Shown: positions 20,316-28,710, numbered from the stretch's first letter. The stretch is 64,000 bases of DNA from Planctomycetota bacterium (GCA_013152205.1 JAADGV010000111.1:62001-126000), one strand, 5' to 3'. Notes: generated by a model from the sequence alone, not told the origin. A program made the numbers and translations.

Positions 20316-20620
20316 TTTCAGCACCTAGAGGTTTGTGGGACGATAATCTCACAGCGAACTGGTGCAACGCCTGTGCCAATGCGTTGTTTGATGGACGAGA
20401 ACTGCTAGGATACTAGTGAGAACCAGCATTTTGGCTTCTTGCGAGACCGAATGGGTTTGGGCTGGAATGTTGCGGCGACGCATCATGTTGCATTTGGTCA
20501 ACGTCGTGTGGATTTAAGGAAAAGGTACGACTACCGGGGCGTATTTCGTTGTGTGTTTTGGTGTTTCCGGCCAGGATGGCCGGGCTATGGGATTGTGTGG
20601 TTACATCGAGGAGTGAGCGC
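20316..20620. other. Divergent intergenic region holding palindromic repeat copy 2
   Basis: 305 bp. The only recognisable element is the 24-bp palindrome at 20567-20590. Promoters for both flanking genes must lie here but none is clear. Confidence 0.4.
20567..20590. repeat. 24-bp palindromic dispersed repeat, copy 2 of 3
   Basis: Identical to 3701-3724 and 28770-28793. It lies 30 bp before the proposed start of the downstream gene. Translating through it yields the artefact FPARMAGLW, which appears if the longest reading frame is used. Confidence 0.85.
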
Positions 20621-21811
20621 TTGAGTCAAACGGCTTGGACAGAATTGATATCGAATGTTCATGGGAGTGATCGTCGGTTGGTGCTGGCGGTGACTGGCGG
20701 CGGGACCAAGGCAATTAGCCAATTGTTCGACGTTGCTGGTGCGTCTCGGTCGATGCTGGAAGCCGTGGTTCCGTATGCGGCTGCGTCTCAGCAGCGCTGG
20801 TTGGGAGGAGCGCCCGAGCAGTCGTGTAGCGAGCCGACAGCGCGGTTGATGGCGATGGCGGCTTGGATGCGCGCTCGTGAGCTTGCTCCCGAGGTTCCTA
20901 CTTCGATGCTTGTCGGGGTTGGTGCGACAGCGAGCTTGGCAACCGATCGACCCAAACGGGGCGAGCATCGCGTACATGTCGCTGTACAAACCGAGAAGCA
21001 GACGAGTTCGCTTTCGTTGACGTTGGCGAAGGACGCCCGAGATCGCAAAAAAGAACAGTGGATGGCGTCGAGACTGATTCTGTTGGCTGCCGGCGAGGTT
21101 TGCGAGGTAGATACTGCTGCCGCGGCTATGGCATTGAACAAGCAGTTACTCGAAGGCGAGCAAATCAATCGCGTTCATCAAGATGCGGAAGCTGAGTGGA
21201 CGGCCTTGCTGACTGGGCGGCGAAATTGTGTGGTCGTGCCTTCTGGGGCGGCGGTTGAACCTCAGGTGGTGCTGTCCGGTGCATTTAATCCTTTGCATGC
21301 GGGGCACCAACGGATGGCTGAGTTGGCAGCGAAGCGGCTGGGGAAGCCGGTGGTCTATGAGTTGTCGATTACCAATGTTGATAAACCGTCGCTCGACTTT
21401 GTCGAGATACGTCGCCGACTGGAGGGCTTTCGGCAACAAGAAGCCGACGCGACCTTGGTGCTGACCGATGCGCCGACTTTTCGTGCGAAGTCGGCGTTGT
21501 TTGGTGGCTGTACGTTTGTTGTTGGGGCCGACACGATCGTCCGAATTGCTGATCCTCGCTATTATCCGGGTGAGCGGGCGGGGTACGATGCTGCCATTCG
21601 GTTGTTAGCGGAGCGTGATTGTCGATTTTTGGTTTTCGGGCGTCTGGTAGATGGCCAGTTTCGGAGCCTCGCCGAGATGGCGATTCCGGAGCCGCTTCGG
21701 CGACTTTGTGACGAGGTGACGGAGGAGGAGTTTCGCCAGGATGTCTCGTCGACCGATCTGCGTGGGGAAGCGGGGGAAATTAGCCGGTGGTTCTTGGGGC
21801 CACAGGCTTGA
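20621..21811 (+). CDS. PncC/CinA-like domain fused to a nucleotidyltransferase (NadD-like) domain
   Basis: A 396-residue two-domain protein. The TTG at 20621 is preceded by GAGGAG seven bases upstream, and the longer frame would read through a palindromic repeat. Residues 15-175 resemble the CinA C-terminal (nicotinamide-nucleotide amidase, PncC) fold: LAVTGGGTKAISQLFDVAGA, then the LVGVGATASLATD loop. The PncC catalytic Ser position appears as Ala-Val-Thr-Gly-Gly, so amidase activity is doubtful. Residues 215-396 are a class I nucleotidyltransferase with the HxGH motif in GAFNPLHAGHQRM and the SSTDLR motif near the C-terminus, as in NMN/NaMN adenylyltransferases. If both halves are active they would convert NMN to NaMN and then NaAD; this is inference. 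The gene stands alone. Confidence 0.82.
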   Translation: MSQTAWTELISNVHGSDRRLVLAVTGGGTKAISQLFDVAGASRSMLEAVVPYAAASQQRWLGGAPEQSCSEPTARLMAMAAWMRARELAPEVPTSMLVGVGATASLATDRPKRGEHRVHVAVQTEKQTSSLSLTLAKDARDRKKEQWMASRLILLAAGEVCEVDTAAAAMALNKQLLEGEQINRVHQDAEAEWTALLTGRRNCVVVPSGAAVEPQVVLSGAFNPLHAGHQRMAELAAKRLGKPVVYELSITNVDKPSLDFVEIRRRLEGFRQQEADATLVLTDAPTFRAKSALFGGCTFVVGADTIVRIADPRYYPGERAGYDAAIRLLAERDCRFLVFGRLVDGQFRSLAEMAIPEPLRRLCDEVTEEEFRQDVSSTDLRGEAGEISRWFLGPQA

Positions 21812-21858
21812 ATTGCGGGGAACGGCGAGGGCTTCTATACTGAGGGGCTTGCTTTTGT

Positions 21859-22386
21859 CATGCAATCCGTGGCAGAGCATTCCTTCAGGCCTGGATTGAA
21901 ATACATAAAGAGGTTCTTCAGGCATTTTAGTGACTAGGTGACCCACAAATGCCCTGAAAGGGAAAAATATGATAGCCCAGGGCAAAGCCAACTGAAGCGT
22001 AGCAGAGGTTGGCGTCGCCCTGGGTTAGTAAGCAATCAAACAATCGTCCGAGAGGGCGGCGTAATATAACAACGGAACGTTGCCGAGGACGAAATCGGGC
22101 CGCGGGTGAGTTTCGGCCGCGGCGACGTGCCGTTGAATGGCTGAGCTACGAACTCGGCCGAGGATTCCTAGGCAATTGAACCTAGGGCGGCGCCAAGCTT
22201 CGCGATGCTCGCTTGCCTTGCCCTAGGCTGTGATGTTTTGCCCCTTTGGGGCAGAAGCAGCTTTGCCGCTTCGATGCAATGTTCTGCCACTAAAATTCCT
22301 GAAGAACCCATAAAGATGAACTTGTCGCAGATTGGGAGTTAGCCGTATCTGGAGAACAACCTTACAAAATCGAGCCATTGAGGTGA
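21859..22386 (+). pseudogene. DUF4160 gene remnant interrupted by a MITE
   Basis: Upstream of the insertion, codons from 21859 read HAIRGRAFLQAWIEIHK. After removing 21912-22308 and one copy of the 8-bp target duplication, the frame continues without a break as DELVADWELAVSGEQPYKIE and ends PLR-stop at 22384-22386. This matches the C-terminal half of DUF4160 proteins (pattern W-I-E-I-H-x-x-E-L-x-A-D-W). The N-terminal half is missing: an in-frame stop lies at 21841-21843 and the previous gene ends at 21811. So the gene was truncated at the 5' end and also interrupted. DUF4160 is normally encoded directly before DUF2442, which is exactly what follows 4 bp later. Confidence 0.82.
21912..22308. 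mobile_element. 397-bp MITE with 21-bp terminal inverted repeats and 8-bp target duplication
   Basis: The left end reads GGTTCTTCAGGCATTTTAGT and the right end, reverse-complemented, GGTTCTTCAGGAATTTTAGT; the 21-bp terminal repeats differ at one base. Immediately outside both ends is the same octamer CATAAAGA (21904-21911 and 22309-22316), a target-site duplication. There is no transposase gene. The interior is rich in secondary inverted repeats, for example AGCCCAGGGCAAAGCCAAC with GTTGGCGTCGCCCTGGG. The GG(T/C)TCTTC-type end and the 8-bp duplication fit ISL3-family mobilisation (inference). Excision in silico restores a DUF4160 reading frame. Confidence 0.88.
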
Positions 22387-22390
22387 GGCG

Positions 22391-22627
22391 ATGAACCCAA
22401 GGGTAAGTAAAGTGTTAGCCACGAATAATTATCAGCTAGATCTCTTGTTTACAAATGGCGAGCAAGGAGTTTTTGATTGTTCTGGCCTTCTTGAAGTGGG
22501 TGTGTTCAAGGAGCTAAAGAACCAGCACTACTTCAGTCAAGCGCAAGTCTTTGACGGCACCGTGGTGTGGCCTCATGAACAAGACCTATGTCCTGATACC
22601 TTGTACTTGGACTCAGTAAAAAAATAG
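22391..22627 (+). CDS. DUF2442 protein
   Basis: A 78-residue DUF2442 protein with the pattern PRVSKVLATNNYQLDLLFTN, a central F-D-C-S-G-L/F-K-E-L block and the C-terminal VVWPHEQDLCPDTLYLDS, where W-x-x-x-x-D-L-x-x-D-x-L-Y is the family hallmark. These proteins occur next to DUF4160 and have been suggested as toxin-antitoxin-like pairs or accessory DNA/RNA-associated factors; function is not established. Its DUF4160 partner just upstream is broken by truncation and a MITE insertion, so this gene is an orphan and has probably lost its promoter. The reading frame itself is intact. Confidence 0.85.
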   Translation: MNPRVSKVLATNNYQLDLLFTNGEQGVFDCSGLLEVGVFKELKNQHYFSQAQVFDGTVVWPHEQDLCPDTLYLDSVKK

Positions 22628-22676
22628 ACCTGAGTATGCCCTCCCTAGTTCCTCGATTGCGGTATAGTATCTGAAG

Positions 22677-23711
22677 ATGCCTGATTCAAGCCAATTCTAC
22701 CCGGTTGCCGATGCCCAGAAGCCTTTTTTTGCGGGGATCGATGTCGGCGGTACTAATATCAAAATCGGCTTGGTCGACGATCTAGGTCGGACGATTGCTT
22801 ACCACACCATTCCCACCGAAGCCGAGCGTGGGCCTGAGGATGCGACTTGCCGGATGGCCGAAGGGGTCGCTTTGTTGGTTGAGCAGGCGGGTATTTCGAT
22901 GGACGATGTTGCTCGTGTTGGATTGGCTACGCCGGGGCCGCTCACGCTCGATACGGGCATGTTGCTGACACCGGGGAATCTGCCAGGTTGGTGGAATTTT
23001 CCGATTCGTGATCGGGTCAGCCAGCATTGCGGCAAGCCGGTCCGCTATGCCAACGATGCCAATGCAGCCGCCTATGGTGAGTATTGGCGGGGAGCAGCAG
23101 CCGATTGTCATAGCATGGTGTTGCTGACCTTGGGGACTGGTATCGGTGGCGGGATTGTTGTTCGCGATTTGCTGATCGAAGGCGCCTATGGCTGCGGCAG
23201 TGAGTGTGGTCATATACTGATTGATTCAAGCCCAGACGCTCGGTGTGATTCGCTCGACAAAGCGGGTTCGTTAGAAGCCTACTGCGGTGCGTACGGCGTT
23301 GTCGGGCGAGCCAATGATCTTTTGGACACCGGTGTCGAGAGTTTGTTGGCGCAGGTGCGTGCGGCGGGCAATGCGATTACGCCGCTCGACATTGCTCAGG
23401 CAGCCGAAGCGGGAGATGCAATTGCTCGGCAAGTTGTGATGGACACTGCCCGCTATTTAGCACTTGGTTTGGTGACACTGATTCACACGATCGACCCGGA
23501 CAGCGTGGTGCTGGGTGGGGCGATGAATTTTGGTGGGGCCGGCCATCCGTTGGGCGAGGAGTTTTTGCAGCACATTGTCGACGAGGTTCGCCCCCGACTG
23601 TTGCCAGCCTTGCAAGAGACGCTCAATATTAGCTTTGCTAAGCTGGGTGGTGATGCTGGCTACATTGGTGCTGCTGGGCTGGCTCGATTGGAGCATCATG
23701 CTGCTAGCTAA
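22677..23711 (+). CDS. ROK-family sugar kinase (glucokinase-like)
   Basis: A 344-residue ROK kinase, probably glucokinase or a related hexose kinase phosphorylating glucose at C6 with ATP. The phosphate-1 loop FFAGIDVGGTNIKIGLVDD lies at about 18-36. The catalytic Asp is in YANDANAAAYGE, the phosphate-2 loop is LTLGTGIGGGIV, and the sugar-contact ECGHILID is present. The ROK zinc site (C-x-C-G-x-x-G-C-x-E) is degenerate: only DARCDSLDKAGSLEAYCG remains, keeping one Cys of the motif and the Glu. The zinc-ligand His in ECGH is conserved. It is unlinked to transporters. The ATG at 22677 has no strong Shine-Dalgarno. Confidence 0.88.
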   Translation: MPDSSQFYPVADAQKPFFAGIDVGGTNIKIGLVDDLGRTIAYHTIPTEAERGPEDATCRMAEGVALLVEQAGISMDDVARVGLATPGPLTLDTGMLLTPGNLPGWWNFPIRDRVSQHCGKPVRYANDANAAAYGEYWRGAAADCHSMVLLTLGTGIGGGIVVRDLLIEGAYGCGSECGHILIDSSPDARCDSLDKAGSLEAYCGAYGVVGRANDLLDTGVESLLAQVRAAGNAITPLDIAQAAEAGDAIARQVVMDTARYLALGLVTLIHTIDPDSVVLGGAMNFGGAGHPLGEEFLQHIVDEVRPRLLPALQETLNISFAKLGGDAGYIGAAGLARLEHHAAS

Positions 23712-23790
23712 AGCTGTTTTTTTGTTGCTCTAATTTTGTTCACGCTGTCCTTCCTGCCGCGGGCGACCCGCTTCTAACCATTGGCCCTTC

Positions 23791-25608
23791 ATGACTGCCC
23801 CTAAGTATATTCGTAATTTTTCGATTATTGCCCATATCGACCACGGGAAGAGTACGTTGGCTGACCGGCTAATGGAACGCACTGGCACGGTTAGCGAACG
23901 CGATATGAAGCAGCAATTGCTCGACGACATGGATCTCGAGCGGCAACGCGGTATTACCATCAAAGCCCGTGCGGTGACGATGGCGTATCAGTACCAAGGT
24001 GAGACCTACGAGTTGAACCTGATCGATACGCCGGGGCACGTCGACTTTCAGTATGAGGTTTCTCGCTCGCTCGCCTGTTGCGAAGGTGCGGTGTTATTGG
24101 TTGATGCGTTCCAGGGTGTTGAAGCTCAAACCGTGGCCAATGCCTACTCGGCCATGGAGCATGATCTGACGGTCGTGCCGGTGATGAATAAGGTCGACTT
24201 AGTGCATGCACGGCCTGACGAAGTTCGAGAAGAGATGGTCAAAACCTTGGGCATCGATGGCGACGATGTGCTCGGGTGTAGTGCAAAGACTGGCGAAGGG
24301 TGTGAGGGGGTGTTGGCCGCGGTTATCGATCGGGTACCGGCGCCTGCCGGCGACCCAAAGGCTAGGCTGCAAGCGATGGTGTTCGATGCCCATTACGACG
24401 AATATCGTGGAGCAATCACCTACGTTCGGATGATGAATGGTACGGTACGCAAAGGCCAGAAGATTAAGTTTTTGCAGCAAGAGACGAAGCACGAAGTGGT
24501 CGAGTTGGGCCAATTCACACCGCAACGTCGCGCGACAGATAAGCTGTCGGCTGGTCAGGTGGGTTATCTTATCTGCAATATCAAGTCGCTGGGGAATATC
24601 CACATCGGCGATACGGTGAGCACGGCGGACGACAACCCTGCGGAAGTGTTGCAGGGGTATGAAGAGCCGAAACGCATGGTGTTTTGTGGTCTGTATCCGT
24701 CGGATGGGCAGGATTTTAAGCAGTTGCGGGATGCGCTTGAAAAGTTGGCGATCAACGACCCGAGCTTCGAGTTTGCGCCTGAAACGAGCGACGCCTTGGG
24801 CTTTGGCTTTCGATGTGGCTTTTTGGGCTTGTTGCACATGGAAATTGTCCAGCAACGGCTGGAGCAGGAGGCCGATGTCGATCTCATTCAAACAGCGCCG
24901 AATGTTACGTACCAGGTGCTTACCAAAAGTGGTGAGGAATTGGTCATCCACACGCCGCAGGATGTGCCGGATGGCGGCGATGTCGAAGAATTTCGCCAGC
25001 CGATTGTGCGGGTGAGTTTCGTACTGCCAACCGAATACATTGGTGGCATTATGAAGCTAAACGCCGATCGGCGTGGCACCTATGTGCGGACCGAATATCT
25101 ATCGTCGACGCGGGCGATGCTGGTTTACGATTTGGCGTTGGCAGACGTGATTTACGACATGCACGACAAGCTAAAAACCATTACTCGCGGCTACGGCACC
25201 ATGGACTACGAGCTGACCGGGTATGAGGGTGGCGATCTGGTGCGGCTTGATATTTTGGTGAAGAACGATCGGATCGATGCTTTGTCGATTGTTTGCGACA
25301 AGCGCGACGCGGATAAGCGTGGCCGGGCTGTGATCAAAAAGCTGAAAAAGGAAATTCCTCGGCACATGTTCGAGGTTGCCCTGCAGGCGGCGATCGGCAC
25401 GCGAATTATTGCACGCGAAAACATCAGTGCGATGCGCAAGAACGTCACGGCCAAATGCTACGGTGGCGACATCAGCCGTAAGCGGAAATTATGGGAGAAG
25501 CAGAAAGTCGGCAAGAAGCGTATGAAGTCGATCGGCTCGGTGGATATTCCTCAAAAGGCATTTCTCGCGGTGCTGGAAACGGGCGAAGAAGAGGGGAAGA
25601 AGAAATAG
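23791..25608 (+). CDS. lepA: Elongation factor 4 (back-translocating GTPase LepA)
   Basis: A 605-residue LepA, the standard length. It binds the ribosome and GTP and promotes back-translocation or initiation fidelity. G1 IAHIDHGKSTLADRL, the switch region RQRGITIKA, G3 DTPGHVDFQ, G4 MNKVDL and G5 CSAKTGEG are all intact. The LepA-specific C-terminal domain ends with NVTAKCYGGDISRKRKLWEK and KAFLAVLETGEE. It follows the ROK kinase by 79 bp and is transcribed in the same direction. In the following gap CCCAAG...CTTGGG forms a weak hairpin without a T-run. Confidence 0.97.
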   Translation: MTAPKYIRNFSIIAHIDHGKSTLADRLMERTGTVSERDMKQQLLDDMDLERQRGITIKARAVTMAYQYQGETYELNLIDTPGHVDFQYEVSRSLACCEGAVLLVDAFQGVEAQTVANAYSAMEHDLTVVPVMNKVDLVHARPDEVREEMVKTLGIDGDDVLGCSAKTGEGCEGVLAAVIDRVPAPAGDPKARLQAMVFDAHYDEYRGAITYVRMMNGTVRKGQKIKFLQQETKHEVVELGQFTPQRRATDKLSAGQVGYLICNIKSLGNIHIGDTVSTADDNPAEVLQGYEEPKRMVFCGLYPSDGQDFKQLRDALEKLAINDPSFEFAPETSDALGFGFRCGFLGLLHMEIVQQRLEQEADVDLIQTAPNVTYQVLTKSGEELVIHTPQDVPDGGDVEEFRQPIVRVSFVLPTEYIGGIMKLNADRRGTYVRTEYLSSTRAMLVYDLALADVIYDMHDKLKTITRGYGTMDYELTGYEGGDLVRLDILVKNDRIDALSIVCDKRDADKRGRAVIKKLKKEIPRHMFEVALQAAIGTRIIARENISAMRKNVTAKCYGGDISRKRKLWEKQKVGKKRMKSIGSVDIPQKAFLAVLETGEEEGKKK

Positions 25609-25684
25609 GCTGCCCGTTTGTGCCCAGTTGCTTGTACCCAAGGAATGCAATTCTTGGGCTTTGGGTGGGGCAGGCTTGAGTTCC

Positions 25685-25933
25685 CTATAGCGAGGGTGCT
25701 GGGAACGTCGTGACGGGGGCAGTGCCGTAGGTGACGGTGGTGCCATTTTCGCACGAATTGCAGGCTGGCGTACACGCAGGAGTACATGCGGGGGTGCATG
25801 TCGGGGCACACTGCGAATACACGGGAGTCGCCAGCACGGGCTGTCTTTTGCTAAACAGTTTTCGGCAGGAGTTGCATCCGTTTGCGTTGATAATAAGAGC
25901 CGCAACCGCCAACAGTAATAGTGTTTTTTTCAT
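25685..25933 (-). CDS. Small Cys-rich lipoprotein
   Basis: An 82-residue protein starting at the ATG at 25933 (MKKTLLLLAVAALIINANGC), a textbook lipoprotein signal with the lipobox Cys at position 20. The mature part is dominated by a three-fold Cys-Thr-Pro-Ala repeat (CTPACTPACTPAC) and further Cys residues (CNSCRK, SCEN), suggesting disulfide crosslinking or metal binding in the periplasm or envelope. The longer frame upstream is excluded by the signal sequence. It converges with lepA, 76 bp away. Similar short Cys-rich lipoproteins are common in planctomycetes; no function is assigned. Confidence 0.75.
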   Translation of the reverse strand: MKKTLLLLAVAALIINANGCNSCRKLFSKRQPVLATPVYSQCAPTCTPACTPACTPACNSCENGTTVTYGTAPVTTFPAPSL

Positions 25934-26194
25934 GGTTCTCTGTCCCTTGATCGGGACCCTCCATTTGCTGGGAGTAGGCCAACAGCAAGGTAATCGTGTG
26001 GTTTCGATGGTGGGGTTTACTAAATTGAGTAATTGTCCACACAACCATTGCCTCTCCGTTGCGTTTTGCAAACGTCGGGTTGAAATTTTGCAACAAATAC
26101 CCACGCTGGGGGTAGTCGTTGGTGGTGTAATCGTTGCAGAGGGTCTTTGTTGGTGGGTGAGAACGGCAGAGGGGGGGATAGAGTGACGGGAATC

Positions 26195-27049
26195 ATGCCA
26201 GAGAAAAACGGAACGATTGCTTGGCTTTTGCGAGTGACCGTTGCGCTGCAGTGCTTGGGGAATTGGCGTTGGCTGGCGCAAATTGGTGAGTCGCCCCTGC
26301 TAAGTTGGTTGCTGGGGCCCGTGGATGTTGGCGGCTTGGGGTGGAGCGAAGCGACCGCGTTGGCAACGCACAGTGCCATTGGTTGGGCGGCGCTCGTGGC
26401 TGGTGTGTGTGTCTTGGTGCGGCCCTGCTTTGTCGTGACTTTGCCTCTGGTATTGCTCCAGTTGTGCATCACTATTGCGATGTGGCGTATCGGTTATGGA
26501 TTCAAGCCGCTGTTGGTTTGGCTGCCGCCCGAGGTTGGGGCTTTGTTTCCGTTTCTTACTCAAGCTGCCCGAATTTCTGCTCCGCTAGGGCTTTTGTTGC
26601 TTGTTTCGTGGGGTGGGAAAGATCGCTCGGGCGAGCAGCGCGCGGGTGTGGCTACGAGCCTGATGCGGTGGGCGATCGGGGTGACGTTTTTTGCTCACGG
26701 AGTCGAAGCGTTGCAGCACCATCCGGCTTTTATCGATTTGTTAATCGGTACCGCTTGGCGGTTGTTTGGAGCCGGTTTGCCGCAATCGGGCGCCGAGCGA
26801 TTGTTGACGATTATCGGTGTTCTTGACGTGGCAATCGCTTTGGCCTGTGTGGCGACCAAAATTCGCGGCGTGCTGTGGTGGATGGCGATTTGGGGCGGAA
26901 TTACGGCGGTTAGCCGCACTACAGCCTTTGGCTTCGAGATATCTTGGCATCAAATGCTGGTCCGAATGCCGCATGTGGGGGTGCCAATTGTTGTCGTCCT
27001 GCTTTGGCATCTGCTACCATGTAGCCAATCAGCTAGGGACGAAGAATAA
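26195..27049 (+). CDS. Polytopic inner-membrane protein, unrecognised family
   Basis: A 284-residue protein from the ATG at 26195; a GTG at 26183 behind a G-rich stretch is an alternative start. It has about seven hydrophobic segments, including IGWAALVAGVCVLVRPCFVV, LPLVLLQLCITIAMW, ISAPLGLLLLVSW and VGVPIVVVLLWHLL. There is a conserved-looking FFAHGVEALQHHPAFIDLL segment with clustered His residues that could bind metal. It somewhat resembles DoxX-like membrane proteins, but I would not assign it. It stands alone between the Cys-rich lipoprotein gene and a repeat element. Confidence 0.65.
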   Translation: MPEKNGTIAWLLRVTVALQCLGNWRWLAQIGESPLLSWLLGPVDVGGLGWSEATALATHSAIGWAALVAGVCVLVRPCFVVTLPLVLLQLCITIAMWRIGYGFKPLLVWLPPEVGALFPFLTQAARISAPLGLLLLVSWGGKDRSGEQRAGVATSLMRWAIGVTFFAHGVEALQHHPAFIDLLIGTAWRLFGAGLPQSGAERLLTIIGVLDVAIALACVATKIRGVLWWMAIWGGITAVSRTTAFGFEISWHQMLVRMPHVGVPIVVVLLWHLLPCSQSARDEE

Positions 27050-27091
27050 TCGGTTGCTTTTGATTAGGTTAGGTAAAAGGTAACTATTCAG

Positions 27092-27289
27092 CCGTCTGAA
27101 GCAGGATATCTCGCAAAGGCGCGAAGGCGCAAAGGAAAAAGGAAGGAACAAACAATAGCTTCCTAACAAATACTAAAAATTTGAGTTCTCCCATGTTTCT
27201 GAGCTTGGAATGGAATTTGGGGGAGTTCTTGGTTACTAGATTTCTTTGCGCCTTCGCGCCTTTGCGAGAGCCTTTTTTGCTTCAGACGG
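27092..27289. repeat. Nested inverted-repeat element (CGCAAAGGCG type), copy 1
   Basis: Outer arms CCGTCTGAAGCA (27092-27103) and TGCTTCAGACGG (27278-27289) enclose inner arms TCTCGCAAAGGCGCGAAGGC (27109-27128, the match continuing to 27134) and the reverse complement at 27244-27269. The interior is about 110 bp without coding potential. Related sequence recurs at 40062-40140 and, as a single arm, at about 41400-41425. Confidence 0.8.
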
Positions 27290-27337
27290 ATGAAATGTTA
27301 CGGTAAAAGTTTTTTGAATCCATTAGGAAAAACTATT

Positions 27338-28585
27338 GTGAGCATTCGTTGTAATCGTGTTTTGATGATTGTGTTGTTGGCGGTTGCCGCTTTGGTTTCT
27401 TGGCCAATTGAGAATCGCGTTTCAGCGGCGGAGGGCGCTCAGCCTGCGCAATGGCGGTTAATTTGGACGACCGACCCGGCTACGTCGGCTACGTTGGCGT
27501 GGAGTACCTCGCTCGCTGGCAAAGAGCATCGAGTGCATTTGCGGCAGGAGGGTAGCGACCAAGTGGTTGCCATCGAGGCTTATCGGAATGGCCGGTATTC
27601 GGGGAAGTCACCCGAGCTGTACTACCATTACGTTAAGTTCGACGATCTACAGCCTGCGACCAAATATCATGTGGAGATCGAAAGCGATGGCAATCGTTCG
27701 CGGTCGATGTTCTTCATCACAGCACCGGATGAAGATGTACCTTTTAGCATACTCTTCGGCGCAGACTCTCGAAGCGGACTGCAAGAGCGGCGGAAGATGA
27801 ATGCCATGCTGTCCAACATGGTGACTGAGTCGTATCAAGGCGATCGGGCGCCGATTTTAGCATTTGTTCATGCAGGCGACTTTATTGTCAATGGTTTGAA
27901 GCTCGATCAATGGTCGGTGTGGATGAGCGATCATGAACTGACGGTTGGCGACGATGGTCGACTGCTGCCCATTATTCCTGCTCGGGGCAATCACGATGTG
28001 GGCGAGATTTTTAACGAGGTGTTTGCCTTTCCGGCCAAGGAACAGACGAACTACTACGCGATTAACCTCAGCCCGGAAGTCCGCATGGTCACCCTCAACT
28101 CGGAGACCAGTATTGCGGGCGACCAAACCAAATGGCTAGCAACGGAGCTAGCCGACTCGCGTCCTAAGAACCGTTGGTTGCTGGCTCAATATCATCGGCC
28201 CGCTTTTCCGGCGGTAAAACGCCCCGCGATTAGCCTGTTGTATTGGGTGCCACTTTTTGAAGAGTACAACGTCGACATGGCCTGCGAGGGTGATGGCCAT
28301 AATATCAAGCGAACGCCACCGATTCGCGCTTCTAAAATCGATCCGACCGGGGTGACTTATATCGGCGAAGGTGGCCTCGGGGTAGGGCAACGTACGCCGG
28401 ATACCGAACGCTGGTACCTTCGTCCGCCACACGCGAAGACAGGCAGCGAACATCATGTGCAGTTGCTGACGTTTGACAAAGAAAAACTTATGTATCGCGT
28501 AGTGTTGTTCGGCGGGGAAGTGTTTGACGAGCACACTCTGGCCGTTAGGCCGGCGGAGCAGCGTGCTGCGAAGGTGTCGAAGTAA
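27338..28585 (+). CDS. Secreted metallophosphoesterase (purple acid phosphatase-like)
   Basis: A 415-residue exported phosphatase. GTG at 27338 is preferred: AGGA lies nine bases upstream, it gives a clean signal peptide (RVLMIVLLAVAALVSWPIEN), and the ATG at 27290 sits at the border of an inverted-repeat element. Residues 35-135 form a fibronectin-III-like domain typical of purple acid phosphatases (WRLIWTTDPATSATLAW). The calcineurin-like metal motifs follow: FGADSRSG, FVHAGDFIVNG, RGNHDVGE, QYHRPAF and EGDGHNIKR. The last replaces the usual GHxH with GDGHN, so metal site details may differ. It probably releases phosphate in the periplasm. No Pho box is apparent. Confidence 0.88.
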   Translation: MSIRCNRVLMIVLLAVAALVSWPIENRVSAAEGAQPAQWRLIWTTDPATSATLAWSTSLAGKEHRVHLRQEGSDQVVAIEAYRNGRYSGKSPELYYHYVKFDDLQPATKYHVEIESDGNRSRSMFFITAPDEDVPFSILFGADSRSGLQERRKMNAMLSNMVTESYQGDRAPILAFVHAGDFIVNGLKLDQWSVWMSDHELTVGDDGRLLPIIPARGNHDVGEIFNEVFAFPAKEQTNYYAINLSPEVRMVTLNSETSIAGDQTKWLATELADSRPKNRWLLAQYHRPAFPAVKRPAISLLYWVPLFEEYNVDMACEGDGHNIKRTPPIRASKIDPTGVTYIGEGGLGVGQRTPDTERWYLRPPHAKTGSEHHVQLLTFDKEKLMYRVVLFGGEVFDEHTLAVRPAEQRAAKVSK

Positions 28586-28614
28586 TTCAACGTGAAAAGA
28601 GAATAACCACAGAG

Positions 28615-28710
28615 CCACAGAGGACACGGAGAAAACAGCCTCAAAGTCCTATTTGAAGTGGGGTGTGATTCGGTGTTCCTTCGATTCGAAATACTCCGTG
28701 TCCTCTGTGG
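28615..28710. repeat. Inverted-repeat element (CCACAGAGGACACGGAG)
   Basis: Perfect 17-bp arms at 28615-28631 and 28694-28710 surround a 62-bp loop, just downstream of the phosphoesterase gene. It shares the CCACAGAG motif with the elements at 10847 and 33207. Confidence 0.8.

Noticed and set aside
24199-24951. 250-codon minus-strand frame within lepA
   Set aside because: Entirely antisense to a highly conserved gene and lacking its own signals.
25620-25680. Terminator after lepA
   Set aside because: The CCCAAG/CTTGGG hairpin lacks a T-run on either strand.
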